NCBI RefSeq assembly: GCF_014284335.1
Contig: NZ_JACOGF010000018.1
Span: 1 to 64,000 of the forward strand
Length of the DNA stretch: 64,000 bases
DNA from: Undibacterium hunanense
GTDB lineage: Bacteria; Pseudomonadota; Gammaproteobacteria; Burkholderiales; Burkholderiaceae_D
Direction: 5' to 3'
Positions 1 to 8,186 of this stretch are shown one piece after another. The position numbers were made by a program, and so were the translations under genes. Positions within the stretch are counted from its first letter, which is position 1; every line of letters starts with the position of its first letter. The notes under the pieces were generated by a model. It was not told the DNA's origin. It ran no database searches and saw only the letters and a list, made by a program, of their open reading frames with translations.

Positions 1-84
1 TACGCAAACAAGAACTGCCTTTGTTCAACTCCCTTGTACTCTCATTCTCTGGCAACGTGCCTCAGCCTTACTTGGGTGCTGAAT

Positions 85-430
85 AGTTACGGCGAAGCAA
101 AGAAAGGAATTCGGCCGCCGGGCCGAGTCCCGGCTTGTATCCACGAAGAGCAATCTTTTAACCAAAGTACGGCAATGCAACGAACGCCGCTGGGCTCCAG
201 CCTGCGCTGGAGCGACGATATAATGATTGCTTTTGATTGATTGAGACTCGGCTTGCGTCTACGAAGAGCAAGCGTTTTAATTAACGTACGGCAGACAACG
301 AACGCCACTGGAGCGCCAGCCCGGTAGCCTCCAGCCTTCGCTGGAGCGACGATATGATGATTGCTGTTAATTGGCCGAGACCAGGCTTGTATCTACGAAG
401 GGCAATCGCTTTACACACAACACAAGCCCA
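85..430. repeat. Tandem degenerate intergenic repeat units
   Basis: Bases 1-456 hold no convincing gene. From about 85 there are three imperfect tandem copies of a roughly 120-130-bp unit. Each contains a (c)ggcttg(t/c)(a/g)tc(t/c)acgaag block (near 130, 250 and 385), and the first two continue with a gtacggca block, an aacgccrctgg block and a hairpin-forming ctccagcct(g/t)cgctggag block. The gccgggccgag...cggcttgtatccacg core matches the minus strand at about 43650-43690, so this is the same intergenic repeat family found at 43540-44035 and 45395-45705. Short ORFs here are taken as by-products of the repeat. Confidence 0.6.
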
Positions 431-456
431 TCTACATCAAAATACCAACATGCCGA

Positions 457-1278
457 TCACACCCTCCAATACTCCCCCTCCGCCCTCTCCATCAATCCAT
501 TCATAATAAACTCCCGTCGCAAGGTCGCAAAGTCAGAATGAAACTGCAGCAAAAAGCTATTGATATCAGCCTCCACATACCGCCGCTCAAACTGTAATTG
601 TCCGACCAGCCAGCGCAAGATCACCAGGCGTTTTTTGCGCTGCTCCGGAATACTCACCAGACGCCCATCCCTGACGAAGGACTTCATCACCCGCTCAGCC
701 TCAACTTCGGTGGACTGCAAATCCAGCATGATCTGGGAAGCATTCCAATTCGCCTTGAAACGCTCGGTGCGGCTGGCTTGCAGGCGTTGCTGCGCCAGGT
801 TCAACCAGCTTGCGCTGCCATATCCCAAAACCAGATCACGCCCGATAGCACTCCAGAATTCAGGCGACGCACTGACGCCCATCGCCTGCAAATAATCGCT
901 GGTGACGATCAGGTATTGACGCCGGTAAGGCAGTAAATAATCCGTCTCATTGGCAAGCAATTGCGCCTGCGCTTCAGCGTAACTGGCATACCAGTGATTG
1001 AAGAAAGAAGTGACTTCGGCGCCATGCCAGAAGTCGCCCATATCGTCACCAGGTTTAGCCTCGCCACCAAGGACGAGGCGGGCATGTTCCCAATTCTGGA
1101 AACCCGCATCTGCCGCCGCCAGATTCATGCAGTGTTTGAGTTGCCAGCTGTCGGGGATTTCCCAGTTGCGCTGACGGCTTAAAATCAGCGCACGTTTGCT
1201 GGCTGCTGTATTACGTGTTTCCAGCAGTTTTTGCAATAAACGGGCGCGGGTTTTGATTTCTGTAGTAAGTGCGTTCAT
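457..1278 (-). CDS. DUF2087 domain protein with glyoxalase-related N-terminus
   Basis: A 273-aa soluble protein. The last ~70 residues (from about 204) match the DUF2087 pattern: an IPEQRKKRLVILRWL segment, an FERRYVEADIN segment, an LLQFHSDFATLRREFI helix and a terminal YWRV. This resembles a small winged-helix-like module often attached to regulators. The first ~65 residues (a basic helix, then an AAADAGFQNWEHA segment) look like the short helical glyoxalase-related domain of uncharacterised cytoplasmic proteins. No catalytic residues, signal peptide or membrane segments are visible. Its upstream region carries the palindromic element at 1426-1547. The domain call is fairly firm; the role (DNA binding or regulation) is unknown. 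Confidence 0.8.
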   Translation of the reverse strand: MNALTTEIKTRARLLQKLLETRNTAASKRALILSRQRNWEIPDSWQLKHCMNLAAADAGFQNWEHARLVLGGEAKPGDDMGDFWHGAEVTSFFNHWYASYAEAQAQLLANETDYLLPYRRQYLIVTSDYLQAMGVSASPEFWSAIGRDLVLGYGSASWLNLAQQRLQASRTERFKANWNASQIMLDLQSTEVEAERVMKSFVRDGRLVSIPEQRKKRLVILRWLVGQLQFERRYVEADINSFLLQFHSDFATLRREFIMNGLMERAEGEYWRV

Positions 1279-1425
1279 GCTGCGGCTCCAGTCATTATGG
1301 GCTGTTGCGCGATGAACAAGGATGGGTAATACGACGATAACATGATGAACTCCAGTTCGCTTATCGACGACCCGCTGACGTCAAACGAAACATGGCAATT
1401 ATCACATTAATCTGGATGTGAATAT

Positions 1426-1547
1426 TTAGAGGCTGTTTCAAAATTAAGATAACTCGGCGTCCCCGGCTAGGCGCCATCGCCGAAGACAGTACTTTAGTAC
1501 GGCAAGGCGATGCAACAACGCCAGGTTAATTTTGAAACAGCCTCTAA
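1426..1547. repeat. 122-bp MITE-like palindromic element
   Basis: Perfect 21-bp terminal inverted repeats (1426-1446 and 1527-1547, starting ttagaggctgtttcaaaa) enclose about 80 bp that can also fold: catcgcc (1473-1479) can pair with ggcgatg, and gtac-ttta-gtac forms a central loop. There is no ORF and no clear target duplication. The form is that of a non-autonomous miniature transposable element or large REP-type palindrome. It lies in the 365-bp gap 1279-1643, which otherwise holds nothing recognisable beyond the upstream region of the DUF2087 gene. Confidence 0.75.
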
Positions 1548-1643
1548 GGGTGAGAGCCTCTTGTGCGGGCAGGCGCCCCTTAGCACCTGTGTCGCAATTG
1601 TAGGCGCGCCTTCAAATTTCGTCAACTGATAGCAAATGAGTCA

Positions 1644-2264
1644 TTACGAATGTAAGGCAGGCAAACTGGCCAACGACACACCCAAAACGATTAATACTGC
1701 ACCAATGAAGCGATTCAATATCACCTGCTGCCTGAGCATACCGGCACGCAAGCGATGATCCGAAAAAAACAGGGCAACCAGACTGAACCAGACCCAGTGT
1801 GCAAAGGACATGAACAAGCCATAGCCAAATTGCGCCAGCAGGCTGGTGTCAAGCTGTACGACCTGGGTGTAAGTGCTCAGGACAAATAAAGTGGTTTTTG
1901 GGTTAAAGGCATTGGTCATGAAACCTGCACGCAAGGCAGCGAGATTATTCAATGACTGCCCTGCACCAACTTCTGCACTGACGACGGCAGGCGCAAAAAA
2001 AGTCTGGTAACCGATATAAATCAGATAAACCGCACCGATGATCTTGATGGCGAAATACAGGCTCGGGGATTTGGCTATCAGCAAGCCCACACCCAGCATG
2101 GTGTACATGACATGCACTTGTACACCCAGCGCTATGCCACTGGCAGCCAGCAAACCTGCACGTCGGCCATACAGGTAACTGTTTCTGGTGACCATGGCAA
2201 AGTCAGCACCAGGACTGATGACGGCCAGGATGGTGATGATGGCAACGGTAATAAGTTCTGTCAT
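1644..2264 (-). CDS. LysE/RhtB-family amino acid exporter
   Basis: A 206-aa inner-membrane protein of normal length for the LysE/RhtB/ArgO exporters. The N-terminal helix is followed by the family motif SPGADFAMVTRNS (about 18-30), then a glycine-rich helix with GIALGVQVH and an IKIIGAVYLIYIGYQ helix. Five to six hydrophobic segments cover the protein. The family exports amino acids or their derivatives by proton antiport; the substrate cannot be told from sequence. It is divergent from a LysR regulator at 2388 across 123 bp, the usual arrangement for a regulator controlling its exporter. Confidence 0.9.
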   Translation of the reverse strand: MTELITVAIITILAVISPGADFAMVTRNSYLYGRRAGLLAASGIALGVQVHVMYTMLGVGLLIAKSPSLYFAIKIIGAVYLIYIGYQTFFAPAVVSAEVGAGQSLNNLAALRAGFMTNAFNPKTTLFVLSTYTQVVQLDTSLLAQFGYGLFMSFAHWVWFSLVALFFSDHRLRAGMLRQQVILNRFIGAVLIVLGVSLASLPALHS

Positions 2265-2333
2265 GTTTTTTCTCAGGAGTAAAATTTATATTCGTGACTA
2301 TCTTTCACGCATAGATATATTCTCAAGCCAGAC

Positions 2334-2352
2334 ATTGATTATTAAAATCGAT
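2334..2352. promoter_or_regulatory. Candidate LysR operator dyad
   Basis: In the 123-bp gap between the divergent exporter and LysR genes, attgatt-attaa-aatcgat forms a 7+5+7 dyad with one mismatch. LysR-type regulators bind interrupted dyads (T-N11-A type) in such divergent regions. This is inferred from position and symmetry only. Confidence 0.35.
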
Positions 2353-2387
2353 TTATACTCAGACATATCATTGAGAAAATCTCACAT

Positions 2388-3284
2388 ATGAGCTATCACC
2401 TGCCATCCCTGAATGCCATACGCGTGTTTGAAGTCGCAGCTCGTCATTTGAGTCTGGTCAAGGCTGCGGAAGAATTGCACGTCACCCACGGTGCCGTCAG
2501 CAGGCAGATCAAGCAACTGGAAGAAAATTTGGGCATAGACTTGTTCGAACGCCGCAACCGTGCCATCTTTTTGACACGCGCCGGACTCAATCTGCAAACT
2601 ACCTGCACAGACATCATGCGGCAACTGGAAGCAGGATTGCGTCAACTGAGGCAGGCAGATGATCAACCGCTGGTCGTCTCTTGTGAACCGACGATAGCCA
2701 TGCGCTGGCTGATCCCGCGTCTGGGTAAATTCAGGCAACTACATCCAGAACTGGACGTTCATTTATTTGCAGCGGGCGGGCCTGTAGATTTGCGCCATGG
2801 CCATATCGACCTGGCTTTGCGGCGCAATGATTTTGTGTGGGAAGCAAACTACCAGGTGGCTAAAGTTGCTCGGGAGCTGATTGCCCCGGTCTGTATTCCA
2901 GGCCTGCTCAATCAGGGCAAATTGCAACTGAACCAGCAATGCCTGCTGCACACTGCAACACGTCCTGATGTCTGGCCCCAGTGGCAAAAACTCAGCGGCC
3001 AAACTGCACGCGGCAAGAGCCGGGCTACGTATGAACATTTCTACCTGAGCCTGCAAGCAGCCTGCGCCGGCCTGGGTGTGGCGATGGCATCGGCCTATAT
3101 GGTGGAAGATGAAATCCGTAACCGGCAACTCATCGCGCCCCATGCTTTCCTGGCGGACGGTACTGACTATGTCTTGCTGTCAGCCCTGTCCTTCGATGAA
3201 GACAAGCGTCGTCTGGCATTTCTGGAATGGTTGCAACAGGAATTTGAAATGACGGCACAGGCCGTCACCAAGCTGCATCAATAA
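2388..3284 (+). CDS. LysR-family transcriptional regulator (GcvA-like)
   Basis: A 298-aa protein with the standard LysR layout. The N-terminal winged helix-turn-helix (LNAIRVFEVAARHLSLVKAA...HVTHGAVSRQIKQLEE, about 8-52) is followed by a linker helix and a periplasmic-binding-like effector domain (about 90-295). The HTH wording (VTHGAVSRQI, LGIDLFERRNRAI) is that of the GcvA/AmpR subgroup. The ATG at 2388 is the only start that keeps the whole HTH. The gene is divergent from the LysE-type exporter and probably controls it. Its last 7 bp overlap the end of the convergent acyltransferase gene at 3278. Confidence 0.92.
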   Translation: MSYHLPSLNAIRVFEVAARHLSLVKAAEELHVTHGAVSRQIKQLEENLGIDLFERRNRAIFLTRAGLNLQTTCTDIMRQLEAGLRQLRQADDQPLVVSCEPTIAMRWLIPRLGKFRQLHPELDVHLFAAGGPVDLRHGHIDLALRRNDFVWEANYQVAKVARELIAPVCIPGLLNQGKLQLNQQCLLHTATRPDVWPQWQKLSGQTARGKSRATYEHFYLSLQAACAGLGVAMASAYMVEDEIRNRQLIAPHAFLADGTDYVLLSALSFDEDKRRLAFLEWLQQEFEMTAQAVTKLHQ

Positions 3285-4141
3285 ACGCCGGGCTCACCGG
3301 GAGGGCGTGTTTTGAAACGCTTATGTGCCCAAAAATATTCAACGGGCGCTTTCAAGATTTCCTGTTCAATGAAGGCATTCATATAACGGGTCGCCGCCAC
3401 GATATCGTCACCAGGATAGTTTTGCCATGGCGCATGGAAAGTCACTTTCCAGCCCTTGTAGTTGGGCAAAATAGTGGCGATGACGGGAATGACTTTGGCA
3501 CCTGTCGTCGCCGCTATTCTTGGCACTGCCGTCAACGTGGCAGCAGGCACGCCAAAGAAAGGCACGAACTCAGCATCCCTGGCACCAAAGTCCATGTCTG
3601 GCAGCATAAAGAAAGGCAAGTTTTCACGCATGGCACGAATGATGGGCTTGACACCTTCGGCACGCGAAAACAGTTTCACTGGGCGAAAACGCGAGCGTCC
3701 CTTGCGCAGGGCGGCATCAAACACCTTGCTGCGTTGACGGGTGTAAATAGAACACAGTGATGACTCCAGCATCACTGCCACACCAGCGACATCCAGGCTG
3801 ACAAAATGCGGGCACATCAGTATCGTCGGGCCAGCGGCTATTGCCGCCATGGGCACGGCTGGGTCGGCCTGGATTAATCGTTTCAGGCGCGCTTCCGATG
3901 CCCACCAGAGTATGCCGCGTTCCAGCACACTGCGTGCATAAACCTCGAAGTGCCGTTTGGCGATAGCGGTTCTTTCAGCCTCACTCAGGTGTGGCAGGCA
4001 CAGGGACAGGTTTGTCAGGGTAATGTGGCGGCGCTTGCGTATCAGCACAAACAGCATGCTGCCCACGGCCTCTCCCAAACGTCCCAGCACAGGTAAAGGT
4101 AACCAGTGCAACAGCCACATCAGGACCAGCACAGCCCTCAT
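3278..4141 (-). CDS. LpxL/LpxM-family lipid A (late) acyltransferase
   Basis: A 287-aa membrane-associated acyltransferase. An N-terminal hydrophobic anchor (VLVLMWLLHWLPLPVLGRL) precedes the catalytic HX4D motif, HFVSLD in a CPHFVSLDVAG context (about 110-115), and a LPDMDFG block near residue 180. These enzymes add secondary acyl chains to Kdo2-lipid A on the inner face of the inner membrane. Its start overlaps the stop of the upstream paralogue by 4 bp (4138-4141), so the two are translationally coupled. Which acylation each performs cannot be decided from sequence. Confidence 0.88.
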   Translation of the reverse strand: MRAVLVLMWLLHWLPLPVLGRLGEAVGSMLFVLIRKRRHITLTNLSLCLPHLSEAERTAIAKRHFEVYARSVLERGILWWASEARLKRLIQADPAVPMAAIAAGPTILMCPHFVSLDVAGVAVMLESSLCSIYTRQRSKVFDAALRKGRSRFRPVKLFSRAEGVKPIIRAMRENLPFFMLPDMDFGARDAEFVPFFGVPAATLTAVPRIAATTGAKVIPVIATILPNYKGWKVTFHAPWQNYPGDDIVAATRYMNAFIEQEILKAPVEYFWAHKRFKTRPPGEPGVY

Positions 4142-4998
4142 GTCTGCCTCTGCGCAAAGCGCGATTCCGGACCATCCACACCATCCGGTTTTTTATAGCG
4201 GTTGTAACTCCAGAAATATTGGGCAGGCGAACGGGCTATCAATTTTTCCATGCCGCGGTTGATTGCGCTGGCCTGGTCTACCGGGTCGCTACCGAGTTCT
4301 TCTTCAAATGGCACAAAACGGATCACATAACCGCGTCCGAATGGCAGCCTTTCTGCATATGTCAGGATGATGGGCGAATCCGTCATGCCATGCAGTTTGG
4401 CAGACAGCGTCATGGTGTAGGCACGCCGTCCAAAAAACTTGGCCCATACGCCTTCACCTTCTTGCGGCACCTGATCCGGCAGCAAGCCTATGGCTTCGCC
4501 TTTTTTAAGAGCCTTGGCCATAATGCGTACGCCCGACAGGTTAGCCGGGGCCAGCAATAAATTATCACGCGCACGCGCACCCTCGATCAGGGGTTTAAGA
4601 GCGTCCTTGCGCGGTGGACGGTACAAAACCGTCAGACGGGTACGCACGGCAATGCTTTGGGCCACGATCTCAAAACAGCCCAGATGCGGGGTCAGGAAAA
4701 TAACTCCTTTTTTGCTGTCCAGCGCCGCCTGCACCAGTTCCCAGTTCTCTATGGTGGCGGTTTTCAACACTCTTTCCGGCCTGGCACACCAGATGAAAGG
4801 CAGCTCCAGAATATTCTTGCCAGCCTCGCGCACAGCCTCATGCAAATGCACGGTAAACCCGGCCCTGGCGATATTTGCCTTCAGGCGTCGACGATATGAT
4901 CCTGACAACAAATACACTACCCAGCCCAGTACAGCTCCGGCAAAATGCAAGACTGACAATGGTAAAATAGAAAGAAGACGAAACAATGTGACAAGCAT
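4138..4998 (-). CDS. LpxL/HtrB-family lipid A acyltransferase
   Basis: An inner-membrane acyltransferase of about 286 aa. It shows an N-terminal anchor (LFRLLSILPLSVLHFAGAVLGWVVYLL), the HX4E catalytic motif HLGCFE (TPHLGCFEIVAQS), an RPPRKD block and an LLPDQVP block, all typical of HtrB/LpxL. The ATG at 4998 is chosen because it begins directly at the anchor; a longer frame reaches 5133 but its extra N-terminus looks non-coding. It forms a two-gene unit with the following acyltransferase and faces metK, a common arrangement in Burkholderiales. Confidence 0.88.
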   Translation of the reverse strand: MLVTLFRLLSILPLSVLHFAGAVLGWVVYLLSGSYRRRLKANIARAGFTVHLHEAVREAGKNILELPFIWCARPERVLKTATIENWELVQAALDSKKGVIFLTPHLGCFEIVAQSIAVRTRLTVLYRPPRKDALKPLIEGARARDNLLLAPANLSGVRIMAKALKKGEAIGLLPDQVPQEGEGVWAKFFGRRAYTMTLSAKLHGMTDSPIILTYAERLPFGRGYVIRFVPFEEELGSDPVDQASAINRGMEKLIARSPAQYFWSYNRYKKPDGVDGPESRFAQRQT

Positions 4999-5249
4999 GA
5001 CGCCGCTCAAGTAACAGTTAAGTAACAGTTGAAAAAGTAGGGGATATTCGACAGATAAAGCAGAACGAGCGTAAAATATCACACATTGGCTAGCTTTGAC
5101 CTGCTTAAGCGCATGGCAAGGTACAAGAAGCAAGCCACCGCCGAGTTAACAGACAACTTGCGAGGCGGTTAATAAAATTCGCTAAAGCGTCGCAGGATCT
5201 CTTTCCGACTGCGGCAAATCTTTACGGTCAATTTTTCTAGGAGCCTGCG

Positions 5250-6431
5250 ATGGCAAATGATTTTCTTTTTACTTCTGAATCGGTTTCCGAGGGACACCCG
5301 GACAAAGTCGCTGATCAGATTTCCGATGCAATTCTGGATGCAATTTTTGAGCAAGACCCCCGTTCCCGCGTTGCCGCCGAAACCCTGACCAACACTGGTC
5401 TGGTCGTACTGGCCGGTGAAATCACCACCAACGCCCACGTGGATTACATCCAGGTAGCACGTGACACCATCAAACGCATAGGCTATGACAATACCGAATA
5501 TGGTATCGATTACAAGGGCTGCGCAGTCCTGGTTGCCTATGACAAACAATCCAACGACATCGCCCAGGGCGTTGATCAGGCATCTGACGACCACCTCAAC
5601 ACCGGTGCCGGTGACCAGGGCCTGATGTTTGGTTACGCCTGCGATGAAACACCTGAACTGATGCCAGCGCCGATTTACTATGCCCACAGGCTGGTAGAGC
5701 GTCAGGCGCAGTTGCGCAAGGATGGCCGTCTGCCTTTCCTGCGTCCGGATGCAAAAAGCCAGGTCACCATGCGCTATGTCGATGGCAAACCGCACAGCAT
5801 AGACACCGTTGTACTGTCGACCCAGCACAGCCCTGACCAAAGCGAAACACCAACGAAGATGAAGCAGTCTTTCATTGATGCTGTCATCGAAGAAATCATC
5901 AAGCCGGTGTTGCCGAAAGAATGGCTGAAAGATACCAAGTTCCTCATCAACCCGACCGGTCGTTTCGTCATTGGTGGCCCACAAGGTGATTGTGGCCTCA
6001 CAGGTCGCAAGATCATCGTTGATACCTACGGCGGTGCCTGCCCGCACGGCGGTGGTGCTTTCTCCGGCAAAGATCCTACCAAGGTTGACCGTTCTGCAGC
6101 CTATGCAGCGCGTTATGTTGCCAAGAACATCGTGGCCGCCGGCATCGCCCGCCAATGCCAGATTCAGGTTGCGTACGCAATTGGCGTGGCACGCCCGATG
6201 AATGTCACGGTCTACACCGAAGGCACAGGCGTCATCCCTGACGAGCAGATCGCCGCACTGGTGAATGAACATTTTGATCTGCGTCCAAAAGGCATCATCC
6301 AGATGCTGGATTTGCTGCGCCCTATCTATTCCAAGACTGCGGCCTATGGTCACTTTGGTCGTGAAGAACCAGAATTCACCTGGGAACGCACTGACAAGTC
6401 AGCGATTTTGCGTGCTGCAGCAGGTTTGTAA
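5250..6431 (+). CDS. metK: S-adenosylmethionine synthetase
   Basis: 393 aa, full length for MetK. It makes S-adenosylmethionine from methionine and ATP in the cytosol as a tetramer. Signatures seen: [19 protein letters not shown] at the N-terminus (first ATP/Mg block), [12 protein letters not shown] (about 117-128) and the P-loop-like [19 protein letters not shown] (about 266-284). An AGGAG ribosome-binding site lies 6 nt before the ATG. With ahcY and metF at 31793-34495 it supplies and recycles the methyl donor. No SAM riboswitch was recognised in the 116-bp leader region. Confidence 0.98.
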   Translation: MANDFLFTSESVSEGHPDKVADQISDAILDAIFEQDPRSRVAAETLTNTGLVVLAGEITTNAHVDYIQVARDTIKRIGYDNTEYGIDYKGCAVLVAYDKQSNDIAQGVDQASDDHLNTGAGDQGLMFGYACDETPELMPAPIYYAHRLVERQAQLRKDGRLPFLRPDAKSQVTMRYVDGKPHSIDTVVLSTQHSPDQSETPTKMKQSFIDAVIEEIIKPVLPKEWLKDTKFLINPTGRFVIGGPQGDCGLTGRKIIVDTYGGACPHGGGAFSGKDPTKVDRSAAYAARYVAKNIVAAGIARQCQIQVAYAIGVARPMNVTVYTEGTGVIPDEQIAALVNEHFDLRPKGIIQMLDLLRPIYSKTAAYGHFGREEPEFTWERTDKSAILRAAAGL

Positions 6432-6487
6432 TTTATCGTCCGTATTGTCGTAATGCGTCATTTGCAGCACTGGGAGTAGAAGCAAGA

Positions 6488-7402
6488 ATGCCGGTAAGTT
6501 TTTTCAGAAGCAAGTTCACTGCATTTCGCTGCAAAAAACTCGGTGCTTTGTTTGCGATGGCTGGCCTGTTGTCCATGCCATCTGCAAACAGCCTGTCAGC
6601 CCCGTCCCCCGCAAAACCAAAAGCTGTCACCGACTGGTGTACGCCACTGGTAGCACGTTTGCCCAAGGTCAGCCTGAACGACTGCAAGAACAGCAAACTC
6701 AATCCTACCGATGCCAATTCACTCAATGGTTTCCCGGTGTTGTTCCGGGATATCAAAGCCGATGCCAAGCATCCGCAAGCCATACGCGTACTGCTGCTGG
6801 GTGGCATCCATGGTGATGAACAGACGGCGTCTTCCATCGTATTCAAATGGATGGAGACCATGCAAAAAAGCCCGCTGGAATTCAACTGGAAGATCGCGCC
6901 GGTGGTCAACCCCGATGGTTTGCTGGCCCCCAAGCCGCGCCGCGTGAATGCCCGTGGCATAGACCTGAACCGCAACTTCCCTACCCCTAACTGGCAAAAG
7001 GAAGCGCCCAGTTACTGGGCACGCGTCACCCGCAGTGACCCGCGTCGCTATCCGGGCAAGGCACCGATTTCAGAACCGGAAAGCCGCTGGGTCTATGAAA
7101 CCATAGAAAAATATAAACCCGATGTCATCATCTCGGTCCACGCACCTTTTGGCGTACTCGACTTTGATGGCCCCACCACGCCACCGAATCGCTTTGGCCG
7201 TCTGATCTACAACCGCGTAGGCGTTTATCCTGGCTCACTCGGCAATTACAGTGGCCTGCACAAAGACATCCCGGTAGTCACCATAGAATTGCCAAATGCC
7301 ACCCAGATGCCGCCAGACGCCGAAGTACAGCGCATCTGGCAAGACATGCAAAACTGGATAAGACAGAATGTGGCGGCCCCATTGAAAACAAGCAGCAATT
7401 AG
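6488..7402 (+). CDS. Secreted M14-family zinc peptidase (murein peptide amidase-like)
   Basis: 304 aa with an N-terminal signal-like segment (KKLGALFAMAGLLSMPSANSLSA). M14 carboxypeptidase residues are in place: zinc ligands H108 and E111 in GIHGDEQ, H218 in ISVHAPFG, substrate-binding R162 in GIDLNRNFP, and catalytic E267 in VVTIELPN. The short single-domain form and the GGIHGDE context resemble MpaA-type enzymes that cut the gamma-D-Glu-diaminopimelate bond of murein peptides. Unlike E. coli MpaA, which is cytoplasmic, this one appears exported, so a periplasmic murein role is inferred. It starts 56 bp after metK and may be co-transcribed. Confidence 0.85.
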   Translation: MPVSFFRSKFTAFRCKKLGALFAMAGLLSMPSANSLSAPSPAKPKAVTDWCTPLVARLPKVSLNDCKNSKLNPTDANSLNGFPVLFRDIKADAKHPQAIRVLLLGGIHGDEQTASSIVFKWMETMQKSPLEFNWKIAPVVNPDGLLAPKPRRVNARGIDLNRNFPTPNWQKEAPSYWARVTRSDPRRYPGKAPISEPESRWVYETIEKYKPDVIISVHAPFGVLDFDGPTTPPNRFGRLIYNRVGVYPGSLGNYSGLHKDIPVVTIELPNATQMPPDAEVQRIWQDMQNWIRQNVAAPLKTSSN

Positions 7403-7548
7403 CGCGTGCGGACCCAGGAATACTTACTCATATTCTTCACCCCGGGTCCTTCCTGCACATTTCATTTGCTATAAAAGACCTGGGGCCACTCTGGAGGTTC
7501 ATTGATCAAGTTTCTTAAAATCCAGTCCCGCCATGGCATGTTTAAAAA

Positions 7549-8061
7549 TCAGTCACCTTGCTGCTGCCAGACTGCTTTACCCGACTTCAAATAAATCAAG
7601 CCGCTGGCTGAGCCTTCTTTCGCGACTACGATGCCATCGTTGTGCAATTTGACAGACTTGGCATGATAGCTATGCGGCTGCGATCCCTTATCTTCAACAT
7701 ACCAAAGCTCCAGCCAGGAAAAATCATCGCCACCATCGCCACCATTGCCAACATGTTCAATTGCATGCCCTGCACCCACGATGACCGGCCTGGTTTTTCC
7801 ATGAGATAAAAAGACAATACCCTCTTTTTTAGTCTTGCTGTCCTTGACCAGTACCGCCAGGTCTCCCTTGCCAGCGCCCAGGAAATTGCCGCGCCAGACA
7901 AAGGGGTTGATACGGCTGTTGACCTCTATTGATTCTTGTTGAGACAGACCATCAAGCTGCTTGTTTGCCCAGTCAGGCAATTGCATCCTGGGTGACACGT
8001 CCTGTGCAAAAGCGATGCTGTTGGCAAATAACAGGACGACGGACGCTAATTTGAAATTCAT
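7549..8061 (-). CDS. Hypothetical secreted protein
   Basis: 170 aa and not recognised as a known family. The start at 8061 gives a clean signal peptide (MNFKLASVVLLFANSIAFA) with an AGGAG site 7 nt upstream; the frame can extend to 8127 but without signal-like sequence. The mature part has an NPFVWRGNFLGAGKGDLAVLV segment, similar in feel to single FG-GAP/beta-propeller-type strands, then a glycine-rich GGDGGDDF patch that could bind metal. It probably acts in the periplasm. It is 125 bp from the end of the next secreted-protein gene on the same strand and may belong to that operon. Confidence 0.65.
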   Translation of the reverse strand: MNFKLASVVLLFANSIAFAQDVSPRMQLPDWANKQLDGLSQQESIEVNSRINPFVWRGNFLGAGKGDLAVLVKDSKTKKEGIVFLSHGKTRPVIVGAGHAIEHVGNGGDGGDDFSWLELWYVEDKGSQPHSYHAKSVKLHNDGIVVAKEGSASGLIYLKSGKAVWQQQGD

Positions 8062-8186
8062 GGCAAAACTCCTGGTAATGATGTAAATGTATAAGTATCG
8101 ATTGGATGAAAGCCTACTTTGCTTCAACTGATCATTGCTACTGATTGCTGCTACTGATTACCGCCACCGCGCTCACTACAAATACC

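Noticed and set aside
5134-5249. SAM riboswitch upstream of metK
   Set aside because: No conserved SAM-I or SAM-II motif was recognised; only an AGGAG site and a weak stem.
5169-6353. 394-aa open frame on the minus strand
   Set aside because: It is antisense to metK, whose protein is unmistakable, and it shows no family motif.
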